From NCBI GenBank assembly GCA_946628005.1, contig CAMOWA010000005.1, positions 1 through 59,758 on the forward strand: 59,758 nt of DNA. Direction: 5' to 3'. Positions 27,952 to 37,848 of this stretch are shown here, in pieces; position 1 is the first letter of the stretch; each line of letters starts with the position of its first letter. Both the position numbers and the translations under genes were made by a program. Under the pieces are notes generated by a model. That model did no database searches. It was not told the DNA's origin and was given only the letters and a program-made list of their open reading frames with translations. The DNA is from an uncultured Caryophanales bacterium. Its GTDB lineage: Bacteria; Bacillota_I; Bacilli_A; RF39; UBA660.

Positions 27952-28545
27952 ATGAAAAAGAGAGCATACAATTATAATAATTCAAAAATATATATATTAT
28001 TTCTTATATTAATAATGGTTTTTCCATTGTATCGTATAATTTCATCAATTGTAGCTTGCAGTTATAGTTTGGAACTAATAAAAGATATTATAATTATTAT
28101 AATAATAATTCCTAATATCTATACAATTTACAATAAGAATAAAAAATATAAAGAAATAATAAAAAAAGGAATAATAGTTCCAGGATTAATAATAAGACCA
28201 GATTATGAATGGGAATTGCCTGATGATATTAACCCAAGCTATTATCTATATGTAAAATATGTAGATCCAAAAACAAATCAAGAAACAGAATTCAAAACTG
28301 ATTTTTTGGCATTTAATCCTTATAAAAAAATCAAATCTACTAAATGTAATGTATATATTTATAATGATATGGTGATTGCGGAAGACTTTGAATTCGCTAA
28401 AAATAAAAATGAAAGAATATTTAAATTAAAGGATACACAAATTCAAGTTTTAGAGAAAAACTTATTAATTGATTTGGCTATTATAATGGTAGTGATTGCA
28501 ATTGTTATTTTCATTTATTTAGTAGCAAAAAACGTACAATCATAG
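27952..28545 (+). CDS. Membrane protein of unknown function, DUF3592-like topology
   Basis: 197 residues: two membrane helices near the N-terminus (about 12-35 and 42-60, the second mostly isoleucine), a soluble beta-type middle domain of about 100 residues, and a last helix (about 168-190). The layout recalls DUF3592 proteins, but similarity is slight. TAGGAGA precedes the ATG, which lies a few bases after the gap terminator. Confidence 0.6.
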   Translation: MKKRAYNYNNSKIYILFLILIMVFPLYRIISSIVACSYSLELIKDIIIIIIIIPNIYTIYNKNKKYKEIIKKGIIVPGLIIRPDYEWELPDDINPSYYLYVKYVDPKTNQETEFKTDFLAFNPYKKIKSTKCNVYIYNDMVIAEDFEFAKNKNERIFKLKDTQIQVLEKNLLIDLAIIMVVIAIVIFIYLVAKNVQS

Positions 28546-28549
28546 AACA

Positions 28550-28573
28550 AAAACATCATATGATGTTTTTTTT
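28550..28573 (+). terminator. Rho-independent terminator
   Basis: AAACATCATATGATGTTT palindrome followed by TTTTT. Confidence 0.82.
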
Positions 28574-28617
28574 ATGTTAAAAGAATGATATAATCTATGT
28601 AGAAAGGAGAATAGCAA

Positions 28618-29799
28618 ATGAAAACAATAAGGGATTTAGATATTGATAATAAAAAAGTAATAATAAGATGTGATTTTAATGTTCCAATGAAAGACGGAAA
28701 AATAGTTGATGATACAAGAATAAAAGGAGCTTTAGAAACAATCAATTATTGTTTAGAAAAAAAATGTAAAATTATATTGCTTTCTCACCTAGGCAGAGTA
28801 AAAGAAGAAAGCGATTTAGAAAAAAACAATCTTTTTCCAGTTGCTAAAAGATTATCAGAATTATTAAATAAACCAGTACTATTTTGTGAAAAAACAAGAG
28901 GTGCAGAACTAGATAGTTTGGTTGAAAATATGAAAGAAAAGGATATAGTTCTGATTCAAAATACGAGATATGAAGATTTAAATGGTAAAAAAGAAAGTGG
29001 TAATGATGAAGAACTCGCAAAATATTGGGCTTCGCTAGGAGACGTATTTATAAACGATGCTTTTGGAACCATTCACCGTGCTCATGCCTCAAATGTTGGT
29101 ATAGCTAGATATTTGCCTTCAGCTGCTGGATTTTTGGTTGAAAAAGAAATAAATGCGTTAAAAATATTAGATAATCCAGAAAGACCATATATAGTTATAT
29201 TAGGAGGAGCAAAAGTTTCAGATAAGATAGGAGTAATAGAAAAATTAGTAAAAAAAGCAGATAAAATTTTAATAGGAGGCGGGATGGCTTTTACTTTCTT
29301 AAAAGCAAACGGAAAGGAAATTGGTAAATCAATTTTAGATGAAGAAAATATTGATTTTTGTAAATCCATTTTAGAAAAGCACCAAGATAAAATTATACTA
29401 CCAATAGATTGTGCAGTTACAACAGAATACAGCGAAGAAGAGCCATATAAAGTAAAGGATATTAAATCTATTGAAAAATATGAAATGGGATTAGATATTG
29501 GAGAAAAAACAACTCAACTATTTAAAGATATTTTAAAAAATGCTGGTATTGTAGTATGGAATGGACCATTAGGAGTTTATGAATTTGAAAAATATATAAA
29601 AAATACCAATGAAATTTTAAAGTTTTTAGTAGAAAATAACATAAAAACAATATTAGGCGGAGGAGATATAGTTGCAGCATCTGAAAAAGTAGGATATAAA
29701 GATAAAATATTCCATGCATCAACAGGTGGAGGAGCAACCCTAGAGTATTTAGAGGGAAAAAAACTTCCAGGATTAGAAGTATTAGAAACAAGTAAATAG
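28618..29799 (+). CDS. pgk: Phosphoglycerate kinase
   Basis: 393 residues. Makes ATP from 1,3-bisphosphoglycerate in glycolysis. The N-terminal RCDFNVPMKDGKI substrate loop, the LLSHLGR segment, the NDAFGTIHRAHAS region and the C-terminal nucleotide segment STGGGATLEYLEGKKLPG are intact. Strong AAAGGAGA start. It begins a closely spaced run of five genes ending with tpiA. Confidence 0.97.
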   Translation: MKTIRDLDIDNKKVIIRCDFNVPMKDGKIVDDTRIKGALETINYCLEKKCKIILLSHLGRVKEESDLEKNNLFPVAKRLSELLNKPVLFCEKTRGAELDSLVENMKEKDIVLIQNTRYEDLNGKKESGNDEELAKYWASLGDVFINDAFGTIHRAHASNVGIARYLPSAAGFLVEKEINALKILDNPERPYIVILGGAKVSDKIGVIEKLVKKADKILIGGGMAFTFLKANGKEIGKSILDEENIDFCKSILEKHQDKIILPIDCAVTTEYSEEEPYKVKDIKSIEKYEMGLDIGEKTTQLFKDILKNAGIVVWNGPLGVYEFEKYIKNTNEILKFLVENNIKTILGGGDIVAASEKVGYKDKIFHASTGGGATLEYLEGKKLPGLEVLETSK

Positions 29800-29824
29800 A
29801 ATATGATGCTAAGAGGTGAAAAAA

Positions 29825-30337
29825 TTGGCAAAAAGCAAATATCCAACAATTCAATTATTTAACCCTTATTCGGAAGAACACTTAATGATGTTACTAATGT
29901 ATGAAAGCAAAAATGGAAAAAGTACTAAAGCAAATGAATATATCGAAAAAATTAGAAGAAATAATAACGAAATAGACTATCATTCAAGTAAAAAAACAAG
30001 TAATGAGATAGAAGAAATTGTTTTTATAGAAGAACAGTCTGAAATGATTGAAAATTGTTACATTCATGGTTACAAGGATATAAAAACATGTAATATATTT
30101 CCATCACCATCTAGCGATAATAAGCAAAGAAAAAAAATATTATCTATAATAAAATATATAAAACAATATCTACAAACATATAATATTTTTATAAGTGTAG
30201 ACGATATGGACAAAAATTTAATTCGAGAGTTACAATCACAAGGAATGGAAGATTTAGGAAAAACAGATAATTTAAAAACACGTATATTTTTAATAGAAGA
30301 AGAGAATGAAGATAAAAATAAGAGGATGATTGCATGA
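29825..30337 (+). CDS. Hypothetical protein, faintly GNAT-like
   Basis: 170 residues from a TTG start that has AGAGGTGA ahead; a GTG at 29816 lies inside that ribosome site and is rejected. The C-terminal half (RKKILSIIKYIKQYLQTYNIFISVDDMDKNLIRELQSQGMEDLG, given here only as a range of about 105-150) follows the helix-strand-helix rhythm of acetyltransferase ends, where a residue pair leads to a GF-type turn. No catalytic claim is made. It overlaps the flippase-like gene by four bases. Confidence 0.55.
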   Translation: MAKSKYPTIQLFNPYSEEHLMMLLMYESKNGKSTKANEYIEKIRRNNNEIDYHSSKKTSNEIEEIVFIEEQSEMIENCYIHGYKDIKTCNIFPSPSSDNKQRKKILSIIKYIKQYLQTYNIFISVDDMDKNLIRELQSQGMEDLGKTDNLKTRIFLIEEENEDKNKRMIA

Positions 30338-31335
30338 ATATAATAAAAAACTTAAAGAAAAACACTTTTTTTCTTCTTTTTATAACAATAATTATACTCT
30401 ATATCATCTTAAAAGATGACTTTTACCATATAATAAATGCTTTTAAAAATATAAATATATTATATATTATAATTGCAGTCATTGTGTTCTTTATACATAT
30501 TGTATTAAAAGGATATGTAAACTATTTAATAACAAATGATTCAAAAAAAATCTCCATACAAGAAGCAATTAAACATAATTTAATAACACAATTCTTTAAT
30601 GGTATAACTCCATTCTCTACAGGTGGACAACCAATGGAAATTTATATGTTAACAGAACATGGAATATCAATTCCTAACGCAACCAATCAGACAATACAAA
30701 GTTTTATTTTTTATCAAATTGCTTTAGTAATATGTGGATTGTTAGCAGTTATATATAATTTCTTATTTTCTATTTTTCCAAAAATAAAAATCTTAAGTAA
30801 TTTAGTAATATTAGGTTTTTCAATAAATATTTCAGTTGTAATTGTACTTATATTAATTTCCCATTCTAAAAAAATTATGAATATAATTTGTAATATAACA
30901 ATTAAAATTATAAAAAAAATTAAAATTAAATCATCCGAAGCAGAAATCAAAGAAAAATTTTTAGAATATCATGAAGGATTTAAAGAAATAAAAAAAAGAA
31001 AACTTTTATTTGTAGTAGGAATAGTTTTAAATATAATTAGTTTATTATGTTTATATAGTATCCCACTTTTTGTATTAAAAAGCATGAGTCCTACTAATCC
31101 TATGAGTCTAATTGAGACAATTACCTCATCTGCATACGTATATGTTATAGGATCATTTGTTCCAATCCCGGGTGCAAGTGGTGGAATTGAATATGGATTT
31201 ACTCAGTTCTATGGGAACTTTATATCAAAAAAAGAACTATCAGCTGTATTATTAATTTGGAGATTTATAACATATTATTTTGGAATAATTATAGGAGCAA
31301 TATTATTTAATTTTGACAAGAAGGTGAAAAATTGA
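30334..31335 (+). CDS. Flippase-like / UPF0104 membrane protein
   Basis: 333 residues, about eight membrane helices, of the lysylphosphatidylglycerol synthetase transmembrane (AglD2/MprF N-terminal) family. Diagnostic stretches are FNGITPFSTGGQPMEIYML and FVPIPGASGGIEYGF, the two glycine-proline re-entrant turns. Members move lipids or lipid-linked sugars across the membrane. It overlaps the downstream GT4 glycosyltransferase by four bases, which fits a glycolipid made inside and flipped outside (inference). Confidence 0.85.
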   Translation: MNIIKNLKKNTFFLLFITIIILYIILKDDFYHIINAFKNINILYIIIAVIVFFIHIVLKGYVNYLITNDSKKISIQEAIKHNLITQFFNGITPFSTGGQPMEIYMLTEHGISIPNATNQTIQSFIFYQIALVICGLLAVIYNFLFSIFPKIKILSNLVILGFSINISVVIVLILISHSKKIMNIICNITIKIIKKIKIKSSEAEIKEKFLEYHEGFKEIKKRKLLFVVGIVLNIISLLCLYSIPLFVLKSMSPTNPMSLIETITSSAYVYVIGSFVPIPGASGGIEYGFTQFYGNFISKKELSAVLLIWRFITYYFGIIIGAILFNFDKKVKN

Positions 31336-32567
31336 GAATTGGTATATTTACAGAAACATATGAACCATATATTAGTGGTCTAGTAACAAGCGAAATAATG
31401 TTAAAAAATGCTTTAGAAAAACAAGGACACGAAGTATATGTTGTAACAGCAAACTTAGAAAGCTTTAAGTACGAATATGATGAGAAGAAGAGAGTTTTAA
31501 AAATTCCCGGTATACCAACAGGAATTTATGATTCTAGATTAAGCAGCATTTACCCAGTACGTGCAGTTAACAAAATAAAAAGCTGGAACTTGGATGTTAT
31601 CCACTCTCAAACAGAATTTGCAATAGGAACATTTGCTAGAATATTTGCAAAACAATACAACATACCATTAGTACACACATATCATACTATGTATGAGGAT
31701 TATATATACTATATCACAAAAGGATATTTTGAAAAATCTAGTAAAAAACTATTAGAATACTTCACAAGATTTTATTGTGAAACAACTGCAACAGAGCTAA
31801 TTGTACCAACAAATAAAACGTATAGACTTTTTAAAGAAAAATATAAATTCGAAAAAAATATAAATATTATTCCAACAGGAATAGAAGTGGAGAGATTTTT
31901 TAAAGAAAACATTAAGAAAAATGACAGTATAGAATTGAGAAAAACATTAAAAATTGATAAGAAAGATTTTGTACTACTTTTTGTAGGAAGACTTGCTGAG
32001 GAAAAGAATGTTGAATTTTTAATAAAATGCCATCAAAGAATAACTCAAAAACATAAAAATATTAAGTTATTGATAGTGGGTGACGGACCTGGTAAAGAAG
32101 AGTATGAAGAGTATACTAAAAAGCTAGGATTAAATAATAATATTATATTTACAGGTAAAACAGCATGGGGTGAAATACCATATTATTATCATATCGCCAA
32201 TGTGTTTGTAACTGCATCTAAAACGGAAACCCAAGGATTAACAATTATTGAAGCAATGGCATCTAATGTTGTCCCAGTCTGTATGAGAGATGAAGCCTTT
32301 CAAAGCATGGTTACAGAAGAACTAAATGGTTTGTTTTTCGAAACTGAAGAAGAATACATTAATAGTATTTTAAGATTATTTAAAAATAGAGAGGAATTAG
32401 AAAAACTTTCAAAACAAGCAAGAATTCAAGCAGAAACATATAGCTCAAAATATTATGCGGAAAAAGTATTAGAGGTATATAATCGTGCAATTAAAGAAAA
32501 ACAAAACGAAAATAAATATGGAATAATATCTAAAATAGTAAAAATTATAAAGGAGAAATTACAATGA
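31332..32567 (+). CDS. GT4 glycosyltransferase, probable glycolipid synthase
   Basis: 411 residues, GT-B fold. The N-terminal glycine loop (FTETYEPYISGLVTS) matches the diacylglycerol glucosyltransferase branch, as do the HTYHTMYEDY block and the donor-site EX7E motif (ETQGLTIIE). LLFVGRLAEEKN marks the second domain. The TTG start has AAGGTGA at proper distance. The C-terminal basic helix (KIVKIIKEKLQ) may attach it to the membrane. Likely product: a mono- or diglucosyl diacylglycerol. It overlaps both neighbours. Confidence 0.85.
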   Translation: MRIGIFTETYEPYISGLVTSEIMLKNALEKQGHEVYVVTANLESFKYEYDEKKRVLKIPGIPTGIYDSRLSSIYPVRAVNKIKSWNLDVIHSQTEFAIGTFARIFAKQYNIPLVHTYHTMYEDYIYYITKGYFEKSSKKLLEYFTRFYCETTATELIVPTNKTYRLFKEKYKFEKNINIIPTGIEVERFFKENIKKNDSIELRKTLKIDKKDFVLLFVGRLAEEKNVEFLIKCHQRITQKHKNIKLLIVGDGPGKEEYEEYTKKLGLNNNIIFTGKTAWGEIPYYYHIANVFVTASKTETQGLTIIEAMASNVVPVCMRDEAFQSMVTEELNGLFFETEEEYINSILRLFKNREELEKLSKQARIQAETYSSKYYAEKVLEVYNRAIKEKQNENKYGIISKIVKIIKEKLQ

Positions 32568-33262
32568 TAATAGCCCTCAATAATAAATCAAATTTAAATA
32601 AGAATGAATTTACAAGATATTTATTACAATTAAATAAAATAGATACAAATCATAAACTTATTTTATGTCCAACGTTTTTAAATATACCAAGAGCTAATAT
32701 AGATAATAAAAATTATTTATTAGGAGCTCAAAATGTTAGCAGTAATTTATCAGGAGCCTTTACTGGAGAAATATCTGCAGAACAACTAAAAGAAGAAAAC
32801 GTAAAGTATTGTATTGTAGGTCATAGCGAAAGAAGAATATTACAAAAAGAAACTCTACAGGAAATTTCTTCTAAGATAAAAAATCTCCAGGAACAAAATA
32901 TAATACCAATATTATGTGTTGGAGAAACGAAAGAAGAAAAAGAAGAAAATAAAACTATTGCTGTAATAAAAGAAGAAATATTATCAGCAATAGAAAATCA
33001 AACAGATATAGAAAAAATAATAATTGCTTACGAACCAATTTGGGCAATAGGTACAGGAGTTATACCAAAAAATGAAGAAATAAAAAAAGTAATTTCAGAA
33101 ATAAAAAAAATTTTACCTTCAAATAAAGTCCTATACGGAGGTAGTTGCAATGAAAATAATATCAAAGAATTAAATAATATTACTGAAATAGATGGTTATT
33201 TATTAGGTGGAATTAGTTTAAAAATAAATAATTTGCAAGAATTATTATTGAATTGTGACTAG
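32564..33262 (+). CDS. tpiA: Triosephosphate isomerase, short form
   Basis: 232 residues, some 18 shorter than usual. Interconverts DHAP and GAP. Catalytic Lys8 (in NNKSN, replacing the common NWKMN), His87 (VGHSERR) and Glu156 (AYEPIWAIGTG, including the mobile loop) are all there, so the enzyme should work. Shortening falls in the first strands and mid-barrel loops. It ends a five-gene run from pgk and is closed by a terminator. Confidence 0.94.
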   Translation: MIIALNNKSNLNKNEFTRYLLQLNKIDTNHKLILCPTFLNIPRANIDNKNYLLGAQNVSSNLSGAFTGEISAEQLKEENVKYCIVGHSERRILQKETLQEISSKIKNLQEQNIIPILCVGETKEEKEENKTIAVIKEEILSAIENQTDIEKIIIAYEPIWAIGTGVIPKNEEIKKVISEIKKILPSNKVLYGGSCNENNIKELNNITEIDGYLLGGISLKINNLQELLLNCD

Positions 33263-33271
33263 ACACATTAG

Positions 33272-33302
33272 ACAAGTTCGACAAAACTTGTTCTTTTTTT
33301 TT
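33272..33302 (+). terminator. Rho-independent terminator after tpiA
   Basis: ACAAGTT, loop CGACAA, AACTTGT, then TCTTTTTTTT. Confidence 0.9.
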
Positions 33303-33365
33303 CTTTCAATTTTTCTCGACATATTATATAATAAATTTGCGTGGTAAGATAAGAAAGGAGAAAAA

Positions 33366-34142
33366 ATGGATAAAATAAGATTATTAGTTATCGATGATAA
33401 CAAGGAATTAGTAGGAATGTTAAAGGAGTTTTTTAATGAGACAAAAGATATAGAGGTATCTTTGTCTGCAGAGGATGGAGAAAAAGGGATAATTTTACTT
33501 AACCAAAAAAAAGATGAGTATGATATTGTTATCTTAGATATCGTAATGCCTAACAAGGATGGGATTAGTGTTCTAGAACATATTTATACTCAAAAAATAG
33601 GAAAAAAAGTTATTGTACTTACATCACTATGTACCCAAGAAACAATAAGAAAGGTAGCGACTTTAGGAGCAAGCTATTTTATGATGAAGCCTTTTGAATT
33701 ATCGGATCTTGAGTCAAAAATAAGAGAACTTGCATCAAAAAAATTACAGAAAGGACATTCTATAAACCTTTATAATAATAACTTACAAGTATCTATTACA
33801 AATACTCTTCATGAATTGGGAGTACCATCTCATATTAAAGGATATCAGTATATAAGAGAAGGAATAACAATTATATACAACAACCCAAACATGATTGGTG
33901 GTATAACAAAAGAACTATATCCAGAAATAGCAACAAGATATAATTCGACAATCTCTAGAGTAGAAAGAGCAATCCGTCATGCAATAGAAGTAAGTTGGAA
34001 TAGAGGAAACTGGGATTTAATGGAAGAAATATTTGGACATAGTGTTGATATTGACAAAGCAAAACCTACCAATTCCGAATTCATTGTCACAATAGCTGAT
34101 AAACTAAGATTAGAATATACGAAGCCTTTAATTACTAATTGA
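33366..34142 (+). CDS. spo0A: Spo0A, sporulation response regulator
   Basis: 258 residues. Receiver domain with Asp10-Asp11, phospho-acceptor Asp58 (VILDIVMP), Thr86 and Lys108; then a Spo0A-specific C-terminal domain with [14 protein letters not shown] and the recognition-helix stretch [19 protein letters not shown]. Length and both domains match Spo0A of endospore formers closely. It stands alone between two terminators, as is usual. Its presence suggests sporulation ability or a retained Spo0A regulon; no other sporulation gene lies in this window. Confidence 0.94.
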   Translation: MDKIRLLVIDDNKELVGMLKEFFNETKDIEVSLSAEDGEKGIILLNQKKDEYDIVILDIVMPNKDGISVLEHIYTQKIGKKVIVLTSLCTQETIRKVATLGASYFMMKPFELSDLESKIRELASKKLQKGHSINLYNNNLQVSITNTLHELGVPSHIKGYQYIREGITIIYNNPNMIGGITKELYPEIATRYNSTISRVERAIRHAIEVSWNRGNWDLMEEIFGHSVDIDKAKPTNSEFIVTIADKLRLEYTKPLITN

Positions 34143-34168
34143 GCAGATTGAAAAAATCGGCTCTTTTT
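34141..34168 (+). terminator. Rho-independent terminator after spo0A
   Basis: GAGC-A-GATT and AATC-G-GCTC arms with a short A-rich loop, followed by TTTTT. Confidence 0.78.
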
Positions 34169-34240
34169 AATTTTATTATTGAAATTAATTAGAAAAAAAT
34201 GTATACTTAATTTATAAAATTTGTGTGGAGGAAACATAAA

Positions 34241-35518
34241 ATGGAACGAAAAATAGATAATTTTTTTCTAAAATGGAAGAATGACATTATTAGAAAACCA
34301 TTAATACTATATGGCGGAAGACAAATTGGAAAAACCTATTCAGCTCTACAATTTGGAAAAAATGAGTATAAAAATATAATTTATGTTAACACTGAAAACA
34401 ATAAAGAAATAATAGAATTATTTAATAAAGAAAAGGTAACAGAAAAAATAATATTAAAACTATCATTAATATCGGGCGAAACAATTTTTAAAGATGATAC
34501 ATTAATTATATTTGACAATGTTTTAGATAATAACATTGTTAAAGGACTTAAACTATTCGGAAGTGAACATAGTAAATATCATATAATAGCAATTACATCA
34601 AAACGTGAAAAACTACAAGAGTTTAAAGGAGAAGAATTACAATTTAAAAGTATGACTGAACTTGATTTTGAGGAATTTCTATGGGCTAAAGGAGAAAAAA
34701 CTTTAGCAGAGCTAATAAGAGAGTCTTTCATCAAGAAAAAAACTTGTCCATTCCATAAAGTGGCATTAGATTTATTTCAAGAATACTTATTTGTTGGAGG
34801 AATGCCAGAAGCAGTGATTGCTGCTACACAAGGTAAAAATATTTATGAAATTGATGCTATAAAACAAAAAATAATTGATATTTATAAAAAAGAATTATTT
34901 TCTTCAAAAAATCTTATTGACATTCAAAGAGGAATTGAAGTAATTGATTCGATTCCGAGTCAATTAATAAAAGAAAATAAAAAATTTCAATACGGATTAA
35001 TTGGAACAGGAAGAAGAGCAAAAGAGTTTGAAAGTAGTATAAATTATTTAGTTAATAATTTAATTTTATATAGAAGTTATAAAGCAAAAAACATAAAATC
35101 TCCACTAAGTACTTGTAAAGAAAAAGAAAGCTTCAAACTATATATGTGCGATGATGGACTATTATTTTCAATGTATCATGTTGGATATAAACAATTTTTA
35201 ACAGATGAAAAATTAAAAGAAACAATCTATGAAAATCACATTGCTAAAACATTAGCTGAAGGGGGACATTCTCTATATTATTATCAATCAGAGGGAAAAG
35301 CTGAGGTAAACATTGTTATACAAAATAGAATGGGACAAATAATTCCGATAGAGCTTACTACAAGAAGCAACTCCAAAGCAAAGTCATTATCAGTTTTTAT
35401 GAAAAAATATACAGCAAAAGAAGCATATAGAGTAACTGAAAATAACTTTCAAATAAAGAAAGATATTAGATATATTCCAATTTATGCAATTTATTGTTTA
35501 TGTGACAATAAAATATAA
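34241..35518 (+). CDS. AAA-type ATPase with DUF4143-like C-terminus
   Basis: 425 residues. An N-terminal P-loop domain (YGGRQIGKTYSA near residue 25, Walker B-like LIIFDNV) of the archaeal-type ATPase/AAA_14 group is followed by a winged region and a C-terminal DUF4143 nuclease-like domain (EGGHSLYYYQSEGKAEVNIVIQ). In this branch the PD-(D/E)xK-like core is only partly kept. Such single genes are common in gut Firmicutes; proposed roles in DNA mobility or defence are unproven. Start chosen for GGAGGAAAC ahead of ATG 34241. Confidence 0.8.
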   Translation: MERKIDNFFLKWKNDIIRKPLILYGGRQIGKTYSALQFGKNEYKNIIYVNTENNKEIIELFNKEKVTEKIILKLSLISGETIFKDDTLIIFDNVLDNNIVKGLKLFGSEHSKYHIIAITSKREKLQEFKGEELQFKSMTELDFEEFLWAKGEKTLAELIRESFIKKKTCPFHKVALDLFQEYLFVGGMPEAVIAATQGKNIYEIDAIKQKIIDIYKKELFSSKNLIDIQRGIEVIDSIPSQLIKENKKFQYGLIGTGRRAKEFESSINYLVNNLILYRSYKAKNIKSPLSTCKEKESFKLYMCDDGLLFSMYHVGYKQFLTDEKLKETIYENHIAKTLAEGGHSLYYYQSEGKAEVNIVIQNRMGQIIPIELTTRSNSKAKSLSVFMKKYTAKEAYRVTENNFQIKKDIRYIPIYAIYCLCDNKI

Positions 35519-35568
35519 AAAAAACTACACAACATTTACTTTGAACTTGTGTAGTTTTTTATTTTTAA
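35519..35568. terminator. Bidirectional terminator between convergent genes
   Basis: AAAACTACACAA and TTGTGTAGTTTT arms around a 15-base spacer, with T-rich flanks on both strands. Confidence 0.82.
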
Positions 35569-35573
35569 TAATA

Positions 35574-35825
35574 CTATTGATTAATTAGTTGATCCATATC
35601 TATTTCAAATAGTAAACCAGGAGCTATATCAAGAGCAATTGAAATTTTCCAAACAGTATCAACGGAAAAAGACTTTTTTCCTTTTTTAGATTCGTTTCTT
35701 CTAATAAATTCGTGAGAAACACCTATCTTTTCTGCAAGTTCTGCTTGAGTAATTCCTGCTTGCATCCTATATTTTTTAATATTTTTAGCTATCTGTTCGT
35801 AGATATTAATTTCGTACTTATTCAT
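35574..35825 (-). CDS. Small XRE-type transcription regulator
   Basis: 83 residues, nearly all one helix-turn-helix of the XRE/Cro type (ITQAELAEKIGVSHEFIRRNES, residues about 22-45). ATG 35825 is preceded by GGAGGTATT on the minus strand; longer in-frame starts would read through that site. It lies head to head with the ribosomal operon leader but about 130 bases away, so direct control of that operon is not implied. Confidence 0.72.
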   Translation of the reverse strand: MNKYEINIYEQIAKNIKKYRMQAGITQAELAEKIGVSHEFIRRNESKKGKKSFSVDTVWKISIALDIAPGLLFEIDMDQLINQ

Positions 35826-35959
35826 AAAAAATACCTCCATAAATATTACATCTAATATTATGATAGAAAACAAGATAATTTTATGTAAACAGACTGTGTA
35901 CAAGTACAAAAATGATTTTATACAGAAAAAAATTGAAACAAAAAAAATAAAAAATAATG

Positions 35960-35988
35960 TTGATTTATTAAAAAACGTATGTTAAAAT
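35960..35988 (+). promoter_or_regulatory. Promoter of the ribosomal superoperon
   Basis: TTGATT at 35960-35965 and TAAAAT at 35983-35988, with a 17-base spacer, just ahead of the structured leader of rpsJ. Confidence 0.65.
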
Positions 35989-35994
35989 TAATTA

Positions 35995-36104
35995 CGTGTG
36001 ACTGCTTAGATGTGTGAGGTTGCTGATACGCCAGGCAGGGTTGATAGTTGGCTATTAGGTTATTTACACGGAGCAAGTCTATACTAGATATAGGCGAAGG
36101 GAGG
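35995..36104 (+). promoter_or_regulatory. Structured S10-operon leader, probable r-protein autoregulation site
   Basis: A GC-richer stretch between promoter and rpsJ. The closing helix pairs CGTGTGA (35995-36001) with TTTACACG (36064-36070), and encloses a branched interior with GCTGATACGCC and GTTGGC segments. A second hairpin GTCTATA-CTAGA-TATAGGC (36077-36095) ends just before the ribosome site. Firmicutes carry an L4-responsive leader here; the position and motifs agree, but the exact fold was not computed. Confidence 0.6.
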
Positions 36105-36111
36105 ATATAAT

Positions 36112-36423
36112 ATGTCTACAAAAAAAATCCGCATTAAGATGAAAGCATATGAGCACAGAATTTTAGATAGTGCAGTGAAAAAACTTGTAGAAACAATCAA
36201 AAGAACTGGTGGAGAAATATCTGGTCCAATACCACTTCCAACAGAAATTGAAAAGTTTACAATTTTAAGAGCTGTACACAAATATAAAGATTCACGTGAA
36301 CAGTTTGAAATGCGTACACACAAAAGACTTATTGATATCAAGAATCCAACAAAGGAAACAGTTGATGCATTAGCACACTTAGATTTACCTAGTGGAGTAG
36401 ATATCGAAATCAAAACTATATAA
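36112..36423 (+). CDS. rpsJ: 30S ribosomal protein S10
   Basis: 103 residues, starting [16 protein letters not shown], first gene of the superoperon. S10 also acts as NusE in transcription antitermination. Strong GGGAGG upstream. Confidence 0.98.
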   Translation: MSTKKIRIKMKAYEHRILDSAVKKLVETIKRTGGEISGPIPLPTEIEKFTILRAVHKYKDSREQFEMRTHKRLIDIKNPTKETVDALAHLDLPSGVDIEIKTI

Positions 36424-36437
36424 TGGAGGAAAAATAA

Positions 36438-37166
36438 ATGAAAGGAATCTTAGGTAAAAAAATTGGAATGACTCAAGTTTTTACTACAAACGGAAAGTTA
36501 ATTCCAGTTACTGTTATTGATGTTGAGCCAAATGTTGTTACTCAAATTAAAACAGTAGAAAAAGATGGGTATGATGCCATTCAATTAGCAACAGATTCAA
36601 TAAGAGAAACTCTTAGCAATAAACCAAAGATTGGCCATACAAAGAAAGCTAACACAACACCTAAGCGCTTCTTAAGAGAACTTAGAGGAGTAAACGTTAA
36701 TGACTATACTTTAGGACAAACTATTGGAGTAGACATTTTCGAAGCAGGAGAAATTGTTGATGTTACAGGAACTTCTAAAGGAAAAGGTTTTCAAGGTGTT
36801 ATAAAAAGACACAATCAGTCAACCGGTCCGATGGGACATGGTTCACAATATCATAGAGGAGTAGGTTCTCTAGGAACAATGCTTCCTATGCATGTTTTAA
36901 AAGGCAAAAAAATGCCAGGACAAATGGGAAATGTTCAAAGAACAGTTCAAAATTTAGAAATAATAGATGTTGATGTGGAAAATAGTGTAATTTTAGTTAA
37001 AGGTAATGTACCTGGACCAAAAAAATCATTAGTTATGATTCGTACTGCAGTTAAAAAGCCAAATGAAAAGAATGAAAAAGCTGACTTGATTTCATATAAA
37101 GAAGAGCCGGCTGTAGAAAAAACTGTAGAAGAAACAGCAGTAGAAGAAACAACTACAGAGGAATAA
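36438..37166 (+). CDS. rplC: 50S ribosomal protein L3 with acidic C-terminal extension
   Basis: 242 residues. Core L3 ([35 protein letters not shown]) ends near residue 208, as in Bacillus. The remaining ~34 residues are a glutamate/threonine/valine-rich repeat-like tail ([13 protein letters not shown]), extra to the usual fold and likely disordered on the ribosome surface. Confidence 0.98.
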   Translation: MKGILGKKIGMTQVFTTNGKLIPVTVIDVEPNVVTQIKTVEKDGYDAIQLATDSIRETLSNKPKIGHTKKANTTPKRFLRELRGVNVNDYTLGQTIGVDIFEAGEIVDVTGTSKGKGFQGVIKRHNQSTGPMGHGSQYHRGVGSLGTMLPMHVLKGKKMPGQMGNVQRTVQNLEIIDVDVENSVILVKGNVPGPKKSLVMIRTAVKKPNEKNEKADLISYKEEPAVEKTVEETAVEETTTEE

Positions 37167-37221
37167 AAAACATCACAATATATTAAAAAAATAAATAATG
37201 TGATGAAAGGAGGAATCGTAG

Positions 37222-37848
37222 ATGAAAAAAATAGAACTTTTCAATCTTAAAGGTGAAAAAGTAAATGATATTAAGTTAAACGAAGAAATATTTGGAATTA
37301 CACCAAACAACGCTGTTTTAAATGATGCAATTATCTTAACGATGGCATCATTAAGACAAGGAACACATAAAACAAAAAATCGTTCTGAAGTTTCTGGTGG
37401 TGGAAGAAAGCCATGGAGACAAAAAGGAACAGGACGTGCCCGTCAAGGATCTATTAGAGCTGTACAATGGGTTGGTGGAGGAAAATATGGAACACCAGTT
37501 CCTAGAGACTACAGCAAAAAACAAAATAGAAAAGAGAGACAATTAGCAATTCGATCAGCATTAAGCGAAAAAATTGCTAATGATGAGTTAATAGTTTTAG
37601 ATAATATAACTATTGGAACACCAAAAACAAAAGAAATGCTTCAATTATTAGAAACATTTAATATAAAAGACAAAAAAGTTTTACTAGTAGTAAAAGAGTT
37701 TGATGATAATATAATATTATCTTCTAGAAACATTGGTAATTTAGTATTAATTCTTGCTGATGAAATAAATGTATTAGACATTGTTGGAACTGATGTTATG
37801 GTTGCAACAGAAGATGCAATAAAATATATTGAGGAGGTGCTTAAATAA
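37222..37848 (+). CDS. rplD: 50S ribosomal protein L4
   Basis: 208 residues with the tunnel-loop segment [20 protein letters not shown] intact. In Firmicutes L4 is the candidate repressor of this operon through its leader. The 55-base gap after rplC contains an AATATATT-like AT stretch but no terminator. Confidence 0.98.
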   Translation: MKKIELFNLKGEKVNDIKLNEEIFGITPNNAVLNDAIILTMASLRQGTHKTKNRSEVSGGGRKPWRQKGTGRARQGSIRAVQWVGGGKYGTPVPRDYSKKQNRKERQLAIRSALSEKIANDELIVLDNITIGTPKTKEMLQLLETFNIKDKKVLLVVKEFDDNIILSSRNIGNLVLILADEINVLDIVGTDVMVATEDAIKYIEEVLK

